Positions 1-10,129 of a stretch of DNA of 19,941 bases are shown here, in pieces. The stretch is from Ectocarpus siliculosus (Eukaryota > Sar > Phaeophyceae > Ectocarpales > Ectocarpaceae): positions 1 to 19,941 of the forward strand of contig FN648759.1 of NCBI GenBank assembly GCA_000310025.1, read 5' to 3'. The notes below the pieces were generated by a model, which saw nothing but the letters and a program-made list of their open reading frames with translations, was not told the origin of the DNA and ran no database searches. Both the position numbers and the translations under genes were made by a program. Each line of letters begins with the position of its first letter. Position 1 is the first letter of the stretch.

Positions 1-733
1 ACCCTGGCGCTTTCTTCCCGGCCGTGGCGCTCGCCGACGGCACCGGCGCCGCCATTCCTAGCGCTTTCTCCTTTGCAACTCTGACGACATCGATGAAGGA
101 AGTATGTACGTTGAGTCCAAGCTGCAGACGGTCGAAGTGGTTGTGCTGTTTATGGCCTGCCTCACCTACACCCTCGCGCGCTGCCCACGGATCGTCGTGT
201 TTCCGATAGAGCAGATGCACCCAGCGATCCCCCTCCTCGTCCATTTTGTCTTTTTTCTCGAACAAGAACATGCCTGCCGTGAGGGCTGCTGAGTACGGCT
301 GAACTGTGCCGTACGTGGGGCTTGGCTCCCACAACATGATGTTCACCCCGTACTCCGACGCCAGAAAAGAGAACCAGGTCACGTCAATCCATTTTGTTGT
401 TGCACTTAGCTGGGCTTTCTCGCGAAACCAACCGACCGTCTTATCCTCCGGCGCCGTCATTTCTTCCACGGCAGCTCCTAAAACATCCGGTATACGCACA
501 CTCCGGGCCCGCCCAAGCTGGTCTGGTGAGAGTACAGCTGTCAAGTCCTCAACACCGGATGCGCCAAGAACATGTTCCGTGGCTCGACGGGCGACCACGC
601 TCCTCATGTTCTCTGGGGTGGGGGCGGCCCTTGTTCTACCGAGGCAAACCTGCAGACCCGCGGACATCGCACTAAACCCGCAGTGGCCATCCGGCTTTAC
701 GGTATACACACCAGCGCGGTCGGGCAAGACCAT
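1..733 (-). CDS. OTU-like cysteine protease, partial (C-terminus beyond left edge)
   Basis: The minus-strand frame is open from the ATG at 733 to the window edge, 244 codons with no stop. Residues 15-20 read DGHCGF, the OTU catalytic block (Asp15, Cys18). MRSVVARRATEHV (43-55) fits the helix after it. KWIDVTWFSFLASEYGVNI (114-132) matches the family's W-x-x-x-x-(E/W)-x-x-x-LA block and following strand. RWVHLLYRKH (170-179) and then HNHFDRL (197-203) match the final strand and catalytic His, probably His199. The Cys-to-His spacing of about 180 residues is longer than the usual compact OTU core, suggesting an insertion around 60-110. OTU enzymes cleave ubiquitin or ubiquitin-like linkages; copies also occur in mobile elements, so a host role is not assured. 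G at -3 and +4 favours this ATG, and a TAA lies eight codons upstream. The tail after residue 210 is Ala/Pro/Lys-rich. Family call is by motif only. Confidence 0.75.
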   Translation of the reverse strand, partial: MVLPDRAGVYTVKPDGHCGFSAMSAGLQVCLGRTRAAPTPENMRSVVARRATEHVLGASGVEDLTAVLSPDQLGRARSVRIPDVLGAAVEEMTAPEDKTVGWFREKAQLSATTKWIDVTWFSFLASEYGVNIMLWEPSPTYGTVQPYSAALTAGMFLFEKKDKMDEEGDRWVHLLYRKHDDPWAAREGVGEAGHKQHNHFDRLQLGLNVHTSFIDVVRVAKEKALGMAAPVPSASATAGKKAPG

Positions 734-754
734 AACCCTCCCACCTCTTGTCAA

Positions 755-928
755 TTATGTGCTGCAAATGATGCGCGACGCAGATCCATCGATGTGCTGC
801 TGTACCCGTTGGCCCAACGCAGCCGGCTGGGGAGCTAGCTCCTGTTCCTTGCGAACGTGATACACAGGAACCCCGTCCATAGCGCTCGTGCGAAAAATCG
901 CAACAAGCAGGAGGAAAAACAGCATCAT
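755..928 (-). other. Signal-peptide-like ORF in frame with, and upstream of, the OTU gene
   Basis: From the double ATG at 928-923 the minus strand encodes 57 residues starting MMLFFLLLVAIFRTSAMDG, a hydrophobic stretch with a small-residue site, as in a secretory signal peptide or membrane anchor. The following 40 residues are hydrophilic. It ends at the TAA at 755-757, and the same frame resumes through the OTU ORF. Possible readings: a nonsense-mutated N-terminus of the OTU protein, an upstream ORF, a separate exon, or chance. The frame stays open further upstream to about 1024. A different frame (672-1127) is also open for 151 codons here, so the case for coding is weak. Confidence 0.3.
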
Positions 929-1128
929 TATCGCGTTTCTGCGTGCTGGACTGAGGTCCACAGCAGCACAGCAGCAGCGCGGGATGCAGGGTGCTGCGGA
1001 GCATTGCAACTCCCAGGCTTTCAATTTTCTGTATAGGGGACGTGCTGTTTCTGTCCCCGGTCGTTACTTTGTTTCTTTTCGAGCGGTCTAGTCGTACCGT
1101 CGAGCCGTCGTCGACGCAGGTATCCACA

Positions 1129-1624
1129 GCTCAATTCGGTTCGAAAGTTGTCGCATATAAGAGTTATCGTGCCTGCTAACATGCCCGATTCGGGGGTGTA
1201 GTCACGTAAGGGTTAAACAACGTGGCGACGACTCGCTCAAACCTGGTGTATAATACACTCGTATAATATCTCCTCAATATACCCTGCGCAAAAACTTTGG
1301 GGTTTTCTCGATAGTTCGACATGGGAAGGTGTTGAATCTAGTACAGTATCTGCCATTTGCAACCTACATGGGAGCAGATCATCTGCGATGTTGCCTGTAA
1401 ATGCAGCAGCCTACCCGCCTGGACCGTACCGTAGGTGACACTAGATACCATACCCTGGACCGATTTTCAAACATCACTTACTCCACGAAGAGAATGCGTG
1501 CATGAAACGACTGTTTCAGAAGGCTCTTGACAGAGCGGCTTCAACGCCGCCGTTTCCGGCGCTACCACGCTTCTGCTGTGAAAGAATGGAGCTTGGAAAA
1601 TCGGTCGAGGGTGTGTGATATCTT
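1129..1624. other. Non-coding stretch upstream of the OTU region
   Basis: No open frame of useful length exists on either strand. The part from 1230 to 1290 is AT-rich with repeated TATAAT-like words (GTATAATACAC, GTATAATATC). A TATA-like word on the minus strand, CTTATATG at about 1152-1159, lies some 220 bp upstream of the leader ORF and could belong to a promoter for the leftward gene. That is inference only. Confidence 0.3.
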
Positions 1625-4600
1625 GTGTCATACCTTGTTTATAGGTCTAGCCTGAGCCGGAAATGGGTAGGACTTCGACGCCTTATAGGGTGGCTGGGGG
1701 GGATTGGGGGAAACATGCTTCTTCAGACGTCGTATGGGGTTGTTGTGCAGTGTTGTGCCTGGTTGGACGTTGGCAAGCTATCAATCTGGAAGCAGATGGC
1801 AGCGGCAGATCTGGATGCTGATGCGCCTACCTCTAGCGTTGCGGGGCAATCGGTTGTTTCTTTCGTGTACAGCACAGAAAGCGGTTCCGGTCATCTCGAA
1901 GCTGTGCAAAGTAGGCCTAGACCTACAGCACCTAGACTCAGCTAGATATTCCACTCGCTCTTCGTACAGCAGCAGTACATGCCCTACCGAACGGCCGGCA
2001 GCCCGGTAGCGCGCACATACAAATCGGTGCCCCCGACAACAGTCTACATTGTAGACTAATTGATTGTGCTTTCGGCGGTCCTGACATGTTTTTCTAGCAG
2101 CATTCTTCTCCTCCCCTACACACCATGAGTCCCCTGTGCGCGCAGGAACATACTCCACAGAACATACGAGCAGGCGGGCTCTGCAAGCCTGCACAGCTCG
2201 GGCTTCAGTATGCAAGCTAGCAGAGCTGAGCTAGCCGAGTACCACCTCCAAACCGTCAAGAACCGCGTGCGCGCGCGCCCAAAAAGCACGGCATGCTTTC
2301 CGAACCTTCCGGAAACCCTACCCCCGAACCCCCTAAAGATCCTTTCGCACGATTGGTAATCCGACCTCTGCTTCACCCACCACCCGCATCTTAAAAAGCT
2401 GGCTCGCGCGCGTCTTGCACACACGCTCTTCTTTGAACGGTGGACATAGGCTGGGAGAGGTCGAGGAAGTGCCCCAGTATCGTTAGGGTTCGAGGATAGA
2501 GCGTAAATTCACGCCGACGTGGTGTGGCGGGAGCCATCGACGTGGTGAGGTGAGGCGCGCGTAGAGAAGTCGGGGCAGCTCGAGCTTTCTTTCATGCGGA
2601 TCTTATCTCGGGGGATGGCGATTGGCAATCCTTCCCTCAGGAACAAACAAAGGAAAACCTGTGCAGCAACCACTGCCGTGTTGCAACCCCTTTCGAAAAA
2701 CGGACCTTCGTTGCCTTGATTCAATACAACGCCAACGAACCCACGGTGCCCCCAATTGTTGTTGGTTTGTTTGTATGGGAGTTGGAGGCTTTTTTGCAAA
2801 AACTCTCGCTGCTGTTCTGTTCAGCAGTCGGTGGCCCGGCATGTAGTGGCATGTAGGAACAAGAGGAGAAAATCCACTCTAGCCACTAGACTACATGTCG
2901 GAGGGGAAGCCTTGATGTACACGTTACCGACAGCTGTTGTCTACAATCTTTTTGTGTACGTGAGTGTACAGCAGTATCCACATGAAAAGGCAGGCACCCG
3001 TTCTGAGTTTGGTCACGTTGTTGTCGTTCGCCCATGGGGCGCAACACGGGTGAAAGGGCATGTTCGTTGCCATACCAACACGAACTCCGTCACGGTGCCC
3101 CCATCCTTAAGCCCTTTTCATTCGTGACACGTCGCTGGGAGCGTCGTCTGTATTGTAAGGGCACGGATACTCAAGTCCTGACGACGATGCCAAGTCCCAC
3201 ACTATGCCCCATGGGGTTGTGGGTGGTTTAGAAGCAGCTCCTGCTGTAGCGCTGGTTCCAGATGTAGGCGGGCCTAACAGTAGTGGGAATGCCAGTGTAA
3301 GCACGAATCCGTTCACTCACGAAGTTCTGAGCGATGTTTTGATTTTTTGAGTGTACATTGAGGGAACATCGTGGGCCGGAAGGTCTCTCCGTGCGACCAT
3401 GCTCCATGTTCTTGGATGATCATTTCGAAGGCAGTATTGGGAAACTATATTCCGGCTGAATTATTCAGTTTACGCTGGATTCGGGTTCATTCGTTGGAAG
3501 GCCGGCTTCGACTACCTCCCACGTGCCAACACTAAACACGTCTATACCTCTGGACGTATCGTGACAATATTAATAGTTGAGATTTGTCTACGTGATCGCT
3601 TTTTTTTATTCCGATGTTCCACCCGGTAGAGTTGCCCCAGCGAGCCAGCACTTAGCGAATACACAACCTGGTACCTAGATTATTTCACGTGCCCCATGCG
3701 TGGGGCTCTTGCAAAAGGACTGCGTGATTTACTACGGAAAAGCGGGCTAGGGGGGATCCGTGCTAGAGTGGTTTTGCAATTGTTCTGTCGGGAGCAACAC
3801 GGGTGTTTCGATAGCGCATGTACTGTTCTTTGCGTTTGAGAGTCTGGAGTTTGCTCAGGGGGGTAAGAATGGCAACCGCGGACCACACAACATCCTCCCC
3901 GTCCCCATCGTCAATAATAACCGTTCAACACATGAAGAAGCATGCCGGTAAGCCGTGCCTGCCCTCACCTGATTAGTGGGGTGGTTCTGAAGCCCTCTAT
4001 TGTAAGAGCTTTGGTCTCAATTGCGTCAATTCTCGAACCTACATTCGATTTTGGCTCCAGGTTCTTGTCCCCATTTGTTTCCCTCAGTTACCGCAGGCTG
4101 CACAAGATACCACACCCCCTGGGGCCATTTTCAAAGCTTCAGTTGTCGGAAAGCTCTAGACGAGACGGTTCCAACGCCGCCCTTTTCGCCATCGCCAATA
4201 CTTTTCCTGCCGAGTAATCAAGCTTTGCAAATCGGACCAAATGGGGTGCGAAAACCTTTAAGCAAACCTGCGGTAGGCCGCATGTTTGTTTGGTATTAGA
4301 GTTGGCAATATCCGGTTTCTTCTCTTAAAGCAAGTCGTTTTCTGCGGTCGATGTTCTCGAGCTTGCGACGGCATATTTTCGAGTGAGTTCGAAGACACCT
4401 CCCGCCCCTGTCCCCCCCTCCTGCAAGCTTTGTGCAAACCCTTCTGTCAATTTTCGAAAAAATCGTCTCTCATTCTATGACTTAGTTCGTATATCTCGTC
4501 GGTGCAACACCGAACCGACACGCAAACCAAATTTTACCCCCACAGGTAGTCAACTTGATGCTCACTGCCGCACTCCACTCCACGAGAGTTGTAGTCCAAT

Positions 4601-5370
4601 GCGTGAAGATGGGGGCGGACACTATACAGCTAACTCCCGAAAGCCAGTGTGACAAGGGCCGGCAGTGCACTATCTGCTAGGGATCTCAGGGATGGGCTGC
4701 CCACCCCCGTCCGGTTCTCTCTGTCGCGCTGTTTGTCTCGGTCGTGTTCTGAGGCCGCCTGTCGCGAGCTTCGCACGGCCCGATGCGGTCCGATGCGGAT
4801 TGCAGATTGCAGATTGCAGACAGCAGACCGCTGGTCATCATGGCTGATATATCTCAAACTACGGATCAGAGACCTTGAATTTTTGTTCTCGGACAACTCA
4901 GTGTAGGAATCTCTAATCCCGGTGCTCTTACACCCCGGTGCTGTACACACGCTCAAGAACACACACACAATTAAACCACAACATGTTCAGTGCAACACGC
5001 CAGGGCAACTTGCATGCTTCTAGTTGCCTCGTTTCAGAGAGGATGAGCCCGCACACCATGACGTGATCAGTAGGAGGGTTGACAGCCTGCTGAAAGCCTG
5101 CTGTGCAGGCTAGATCTATCAGCAAACATTGGCATCCTGGCGACTTCGTTGTAGGCCCCCTTCTTGACATATTGACATTCATGGTACTGTATACCCAAAC
5201 TCCAGCACCGGTGCACATAGTCTCCCTCTCCCAGACTGACCACACGCCGACCCCATGGTCACGGGATCGAGGGGCGACGTGCGAAGTTGGCGAGCAACAA
5301 AACCGTTAACGACGACAAACCTGGTACATGCGTTTGTTCCCATTCCTGCTGACGGTGATATTTTCCTTGC
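1625..5370. other. Long stretch with no recognisable gene
   Basis: Open frames on both strands are 60-144 codons long, overlap each other freely, and show no domain, motif or continuous frame pattern that I recognise. The longest, minus 1781-2215 (144 codons), is Cys/Arg-rich and looks like chance opening in GC-rich DNA. Features seen are a short ATTGCAG microsatellite near 4800 and a small inverted repeat AGCCTGC-TGT-GCAGGCT at 5095-5111. I see no RNA gene. Confidence 0.4.
4798..4820 (+). repeat. Microsatellite, 7-bp unit GATTGCA x 3
   Basis: Three exact consecutive copies of GATTGCA are followed by a partial copy. Just upstream, CGATGCGGTC / CGATGCGGA is a second short duplication, so the locus shows repeated slippage. 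Confidence 0.85.
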
Positions 5371-5379
5371 GTCTGCAAA

Positions 5380-5590
5380 TTTGCGCAGTCCGCAGTATTC
5401 TGCGTGTACATAAGCATGGATGGATGGTTGATAGTAATCACCACGCAGACTTCCTTCATCGTAATGACCGACTACGAACTACAGTATCACATAAATATTT
5501 TGCAGAGATTTTTTTTATTTGCACAGTCGGCAGTAATCTGCGTGTGCATATGCAGTTGATAGTAAGTATTCACGCGGATTTCATTATTCG
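5380..5590 (+). repeat. Two diverged direct repeats of about 75-80 bp
   Basis: Copy 1 (5380-5461) and copy 2 (5518-5590) share, in order, TTTGC-CAGTC-GCAGTA, TCTGCGTGT-CATA, GTTGATAGTAA, CACGC-GA and TTC-TTCATT-like blocks, offset by 138 bp. Copy 1 carries an extra ATGGATGG insertion. An AT-rich spacer separates them. They are an old local duplication; no coding content is evident. Confidence 0.65.
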
Positions 5591-6022
5591 CATGGTTCAC
5601 TGCAAAATATTCCCCAAGGGTCCTTTTCGTGTTCCTCCCTGTGTGTGTTCATTCGTGAGTCAAAGTAGATGAATAGCTGGCGCGCGAGCGAGTGCACCTC
5701 ACACACCTGCAGACCTGCTGTTGATCATCGCGCATTGCCATGATTTCGGTGAACTGCGAGCGTTGTTTGTATGCACATGCCTTCCTTGCTCTGTGCGTGA
5801 CAACTACAGGACACATCTTGCGCGTGGGACTTCGTTGCACGCACGCGTGTTTCGTACTATGATCAACAATGCGTGCACAGGCGGATTATTGCGGACTGTT
5901 TTCGGGACGAACAGGGGGGGGGGGGCGAGTTGTGCCTGGAGGTGCTAGAGAGACAAGGCAGGGCGCCAGACGTACAAACAGTATTTACTGTCTCCGACCT
6001 AAGTTCATTCTTGTCACCCGCT

Positions 6023-7350
6023 TATTCCGATTCCCCCACCCTGGACATTGTCTCAAAAACCCACCTCGAGTATTCCTCGATAGGGCATCCCAAATCATGA
6101 CCAGTCGCCATGTCGACCAACGGCGCATGTTTTGCCATATAGTGAGTATTCCTCGATAGGGCATATCGCGAGCCATGCCCCCTCGCCGAAGTTCTCCCCC
6201 GTCCGCACGCAGCAGCACACACAACTGTGCGAACATGCATTTTCTCGTCGTTACCACTTCACCGTCTTGCCGTCGCTCTTGTGTTGAGCGTTGGAACCAT
6301 TTCGGAAAAATATGAATCTCTGGCAGTCTCCTCAATTCTGAAAGATTCAGTCTCTCCTCTCCTCCGACTATTGTTGCTGATACATTTCGGAGAAATGAAT
6401 CACACTAGTCCTATTATGGTCGATAAAATTCAGAAAATTGAAATCTCAGGCCGGCGTGGCTTTCCGCCCCTCTGGGCCAATGAATTTTCGGAGAAATGAA
6501 TGCCGCTTCTCCTAAGAAATGAATCTCACTTTCCTCCTATTTTGAAGCTGTGAAAGTCTCTCCATTCTACACTCACTTGCCCTCGTATTCCGATTCCCCC
6601 ACCCATGCCCAACATTTTCTCGAATGCCGATCTCGACCTATGGCACACGTCTCGCGGAATGTTGCGGCAGAAGTGTGCGACCATGCGCACTGTTTCGGTC
6701 CTATCCACCGGTTCGCCTTCTGTCTTGCTGTCTTGATCGCTCTTTTAGGCTTCTCGAACTACAATGTCGGCAAAAATCGAATCTCAAAGTCCGCGTGGCG
6801 GCAGCCAACGGCAAAATGTTCGTTTATGGTGGTGGCTTATGTGTGTGGGCCGAGTGGGGTTCTATCGGGACAAAGTGCCAATAACCATGAAAGCGCATAT
6901 GTTGAGTCGACAAGCAAGCAAGTTGCATGTTGCGCCCGAAGTATTCGATCATGCGCGATGTTTCGATCGTCTTGACCGGTTCGCCTTCTATCTTCCTGTC
7001 TTGATCGCTCTCTTTTTGCTTTTCGAACAACGTCGGAAAAGATCGAATCTCAGGGTCGCGGCGTGACAGCAACCAACTGCATCATGCTCATATCAGGAAT
7101 GGTTTCGAAATGAAAATGTGTGCGGGCCGAGTGAGTTACCAACGCGACCTAGAGCCAATAAGTAATGATACGAGGAAAGCGCTAACGGTACGCCGTTGCG
7201 CCACCATCCTGCATTCGCCACAAGTGTGCGACCATCTGCGACCATGCGTGCTTTTTCTCTCCTGTTCATTTACCGGTTCGCCGTCTTCCTATCTCTTCGC
7301 TCTTTTTTCATTTTTTCGAGTATGTTTTGAAAATGTCGAATCTCATCTAG
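6023..7350 (+). repeat. Decayed tandem array, unit about 270-290 bp
   Basis: Ordered shared blocks recur: GTGCGACCATGCG or close variants at about 6220, 6674, 6943 and 7226-7240; CCGGTTCGCCTTCT-like followed by CTGTCTTGATCGCTC at about 6258, 6706, 6975 and 7273; then a TTTTTC-rich part and AATCGAATCTCA-like words at about 6310, 6777, 7041 and 7338. Copies 2 to 4 are spaced about 267 and 293 bp. The first copy lies further upstream, with a non-matching part containing two TTTCGGAGAAATGAAT words (about 6388 and 6484). A 19-bp identity, TATTCCGATTCCCCCACCC, links 6023-6041 with 6586-6604. Divergence is high, so the array is old. Confidence 0.7.
6068..6164 (+). repeat. 21-bp exact direct repeat
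   Basis: GAGTATTCCTCGATAGGGCAT and one flanking pattern occur at 6068-6088 and again at 6144-6164, 76 bp apart. The exact match is far better than the surrounding array, so it is a younger duplication or a gene-conversion patch. Confidence 0.85.
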
Positions 7351-8410
7351 GGATAATTCAGATGAATTCATTCGTTTTGAGAGTCTACGTCAACAAAATT
7401 ATGAAATATCAAAATACATCAGAGGCCAATCGGCATCATCATCAGTAAAGAAGGTGTTCTTCGGTGTTCGATCTTTTTTGTACAAGAAGTGTGTTCTATG
7501 GGATATCCTTCCGTTGGGTACTTGGCCTGACTGACTGAGCAGCGACCGGGACGACTGTTTACAATGCCACCATAACAACAACGAACGGTGACCGGCGAAT
7601 TTCTCTAGCACCACACCCTTTCTCTCCACAGAAAATAGTGCGGGGTAGATTAACAATGAGTTCATGGTGTTGTATGGTCACCAACGGAAATGTTTTTTCG
7701 GTGGTTCCCCGAACAGCTATTGGTTCTTTTTTGTTTCTATCCGCCGTCGGGGCGTGATATATCAACGCAGTATAGTCGGCCAGCAGCTATTGAAACCCGC
7801 TAAAAGACAAAAAAGACAAATCAGCTTCAGGCAGGCAACGCCGACGATACTCGTCGCATTGATTTATCACAATTGCGTCCTTTGCTCGAAGAGTGGGTGA
7901 AGGTACCCCTTGGTCCGCAATATTACCACCGTAACACGGAGGACGTGGGGGCTGAAGGCCCACGTCCGCGGACCGTGTACATGCATGCATGGATGCGTTC
8001 ATACAAGCAAGACGCAATGAAATTACGTGTGAGAGATATTGGCTAATCCGGTTCGTTGTGTCTAGCTCGGGGAACGCCTGGCTCCACATTTTCTATTGTC
8101 TTATGCCCCACTCTCTGTCTGCAGCCGACGGACATGCGTGCGTGACTCGTTACTGAGACAGCTATCGTGCAGGGTAGACTGCCTCTAAGTTAGCTGGATA
8201 TCCGCTGGCTAGAGTTCATGAATGATCAGGGTTAGCTCGGGATTAATTTATGCATGGGTGATAATTGTATTGAGCACGTGTTCTGCTGCCGAAACACCCC
8301 CCCCAGCATGTACATGGTGAAAAACCCAAAATGCTACGGAGGCAGCAGAACGCATGCCTCTCTCTCACCAGATCGTACCACGCCGGGATTATAGATCTGG
8401 AAGAGGGAGG
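7351..8410. other. Stretch with no recognisable gene
   Basis: Only short, mutually overlapping open frames are seen on both strands (up to 100 codons, minus 7787-8089), without recognisable motifs. A run of nine C residues lies near 8299. Two small repeated words, ATGCATGCATGGATGC near 7981 and a purine-rich patch near 8400, are the only visible irregularities. Confidence 0.35.
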
Positions 8411-8528
8411 GTGCCGCCCCCCGTAGGTTCGACCCGCGAGGACCTTCAAACCTAGTGAGGGACGGATGCCCCCTCTCCTAGGTTAAAAAACCCGTGAGGG
8501 TATTGAACCTAGTAAGGGGGCGAATGCC
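8411..8528 (+). repeat. Tandem duplication, unit about 55 bp, each with a self-complementary core
   Basis: Both copies contain, in order, (G/A)TGCC, a C-rich run, TAGGTT, ACCCG-GAGG, TT-AAACCTAGT or TTGAACCTAGT, AGGG, and G-ATGCC/GAATGCC. The two TAGGTT words are at 8424 and 8479. Within each copy TAGGTT can pair with the later AACCTA. The third GAATGCC leads straight into the three-way-junction fold at 8527. Confidence 0.7.
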
Positions 8529-8609
8529 GGTCTGAGCTCGACGTTGATGATACTCAGAAATCATCAACCTCGAACGACGGCCGTTAATGCATTGGCCGTC
8601 GTAGACCGG
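8527..8609 (+). repeat. Perfect three-way-junction inverted repeats
   Basis: Three nested, mismatch-free stems are seen. The outer stem is CCGGTCT (8527-8533) with AGACCGG (8603-8609), 7 bp. Stem 2 is GTTGATGAT (8543-8551) with ATCATCAAC (8560-8568), 9 bp with an 8-nt loop. Stem 3 is ACGACGGCC (8574-8582) with GGCCGTCGT (8594-8602), 9 bp with an 11-nt loop holding most of the palindrome AATGCATT. Stem 3 abuts the outer stem, allowing coaxial stacking. It could be a structured RNA, a transposon terminal structure or a recombination target; strand cannot be told from symmetry. Confidence 0.8.
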
Positions 8610-8639
8610 ACTCCCTGCCGACGATGATGTTGAACAGAA

Positions 8640-8738
8640 AACGGTCTTCATGGATAATGACGATCTTCAATTGTCGAAGACGATCTTCAGCTGATCAAGA
8701 CGATCTCCCCGTGCTAAAGACGCTCCTCCTTAGATGAA
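8640..8738 (+). repeat. 20-bp tandem repeat, about five copies
   Basis: Units begin at 8640, 8659, 8679, 8699 and 8719. Copies 2 to 4 start GACGATCT and end in -AA before the next GACG; the first (AACGGTCTTCA) and last (GACGCTCCTCC) are diverged. A further ACGATCTTCCAAAGACGAC stands alone at about 8762. The 3' half of the unit varies freely while GACGATCTTC is kept. Confidence 0.75.
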
Positions 8739-8751
8739 GGATGTCCAACTG

Positions 8752-8836
8752 CTGCCGACAGACGATCTTCCAAAGACGACTGCAATCCTGACAATCCTCC
8801 CCCAGCTTCCCTCATATATCGGGGAGCTGTCGGCAG
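8752..8836 (+). repeat. Nested inverted repeat with 10-bp perfect outer arms
   Basis: CTGCCGACAG (8752-8761) is the exact reverse complement of CTGTCGGCAG (8827-8836). Inside, CAGCTTCCC (8803-8811) pairs with GGGGAGCTG (8821-8829) with one mismatch, competing for the last bases of the outer arm. The inner C-rich tract (8795-8811) is a purine tract on the minus strand, the orientation expected if a leftward retroelement once ended here. That last point is speculative. Confidence 0.6.
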
Positions 8837-8889
8837 TGTATGATTGCAGGATTCTTTGAGGCGTCAACGGCGGAAGTCGTGTGGCCAGA

Positions 8890-10129
8890 TCAATGCCTCG
8901 TCTTAACTCTCGTCGGTTGAGTTATTCCCAGTCGTTGTCGCTGAATTCCACTCTCCAATACAGGTCGTGGAAGTCGCAGACTCTCCCTCGGCTCAGAAAC
9001 AATGTTGCCTTCTTGATCCGTCAGCTCCCTTGCTACCTCGGTCCGACAAGGGAATTCTTCCAGAGCTTCGGTCCTGGTGGCTACTTCCCTTTCTCCTCTT
9101 GAAGGTGGTCCTGTGGGTCTCGGCGCCGTGGCGGAGCCGTGGTAGTCTTCCCACGCGGCGGAGGGTATGATCAGCGTGGTAAGGAGAAGAAACACAGTAC
9201 GCCAAAAGCAGGAACGCCTGGGCGAAAAGCTAACTAAGCTTTTGCAGACAATGTCGTGTAATGGTCTGGTTGACCCTTCCTCAAACAACGTGGCAGGGTC
9301 AAGCAAGCGCCCCTTCTCCGTTTGACAGTGCGGCCGTCAAGAAGGAGCCAGCGACCGAATGAGGCCATTCGAGAACATCACGAGCCTTATTCCTTAGCCG
9401 TGCGAGAGACAGTGGAACCTACGCAGACTGTACCCTGTTGTACTTGGTTTCTATTCCTTGCTGAACGTGATGCTCATGTTGACACGAGGTTCCGATGGAG
9501 CGATGGACAAGAATGGAGGCGGCCATGATCAGGGTGCTATCCCTACTTGCAGAAGGGTTGGCGGCTCTTGCAGTCGTTGGCGTACGTTTCGAATGGCTTT
9601 GTCGCCAGCTGTCAACGCTTCATCTATCTGCATTTCTGACTGTTTCCATCCGAGGCAAGTTTCACTGCGCGCTACGTTGCTCTGCAGCGCCATTCTAACG
9701 AAAGCCGGCGAAACTTTCGTTCTCGACTGGCCATAAGCAACCAACATCCGAGAGCCGGGTACCGTTTGCAAAGCTGATGAAACGTCCTTGACTGTGACTG
9801 TGCAGGATGACGTAACCTACGGGAGTAATCGGAGTATTCGAGCCCATGGAAGCCTCGTTCAAACCTTCGTCGTACGAAACGAGCTCTGTTCCCAGAGTGA
9901 AACTCTGACTGGGCGCGCTACTGTTTCGCAAGGCGTCAATATTCCTATTCGCTGCTTGAAGAGTGCGAAAATGTGATGTTCTCCGTGTCTTTCTCACGAA
10001 AACGTACTTGATTCCTTTCGTCAGCGTGGCAATCTCACCCGTTACTATCGTACCGTCTTTCGGCGTTGCAACTAAATGTGTCAGGATACTCAAGAGCCTC
10101 TGCCGATAACAGGTACTCTAGTTGTCATA
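8890..10129 (-). pseudogene. Frameshifted ORF cluster of unknown function with helical and hydrophobic segments
   Basis: Reading leftward there are open segments in alternating frames. 10129-9695 has about 144 codons from the nearest upstream stop and contains GTELVSYDEGLNEAS and GRFISFANGTRLSD. 9771-9529 has SEMQIDEALTAGDKAIRNVR, a helical, heptad-like stretch. 9538-9307 is open except for one TAG near 9424. 9326-8890 has about 145 codons, with a hydrophobic run at 9205-9150 (TVFLLLTTLIIPSAA) followed by a charged Arg/Glu-rich tail. The order ectodomain-like, helix, membrane segment, tail resembles a surface or envelope-type protein, but I recognise no family and no catalytic motif. No single frame spans the region, so it is either a decayed gene or exons I cannot join. 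The structured repeats at 8411-8836 lie just beyond its 3' side. Confidence 0.3.

Noticed and set aside
306-860. 184-codon plus-strand ORF at the left end
   Set aside because: It lies antisense to the OTU-like frame, which has motif support; the plus frame has none.
2484-2490. TTAGGG-like words as telomeric repeats
   Set aside because: Isolated single words, not tandem.
2472-2500. GGTTCGAGGA resembling a polymerase III B box
   Set aside because: No foldable tRNA arms, and the putative A box is poor.
5914-5925. G12 homopolymer
   Set aside because: A simple tract; useful only as a possible sequencing-error site.
8543-8568. TTGATGA...GAAA words resembling a hammerhead ribozyme core
   Set aside because: The core C is replaced and the segment between is not a stem; these bases belong to the perfect stem 2.
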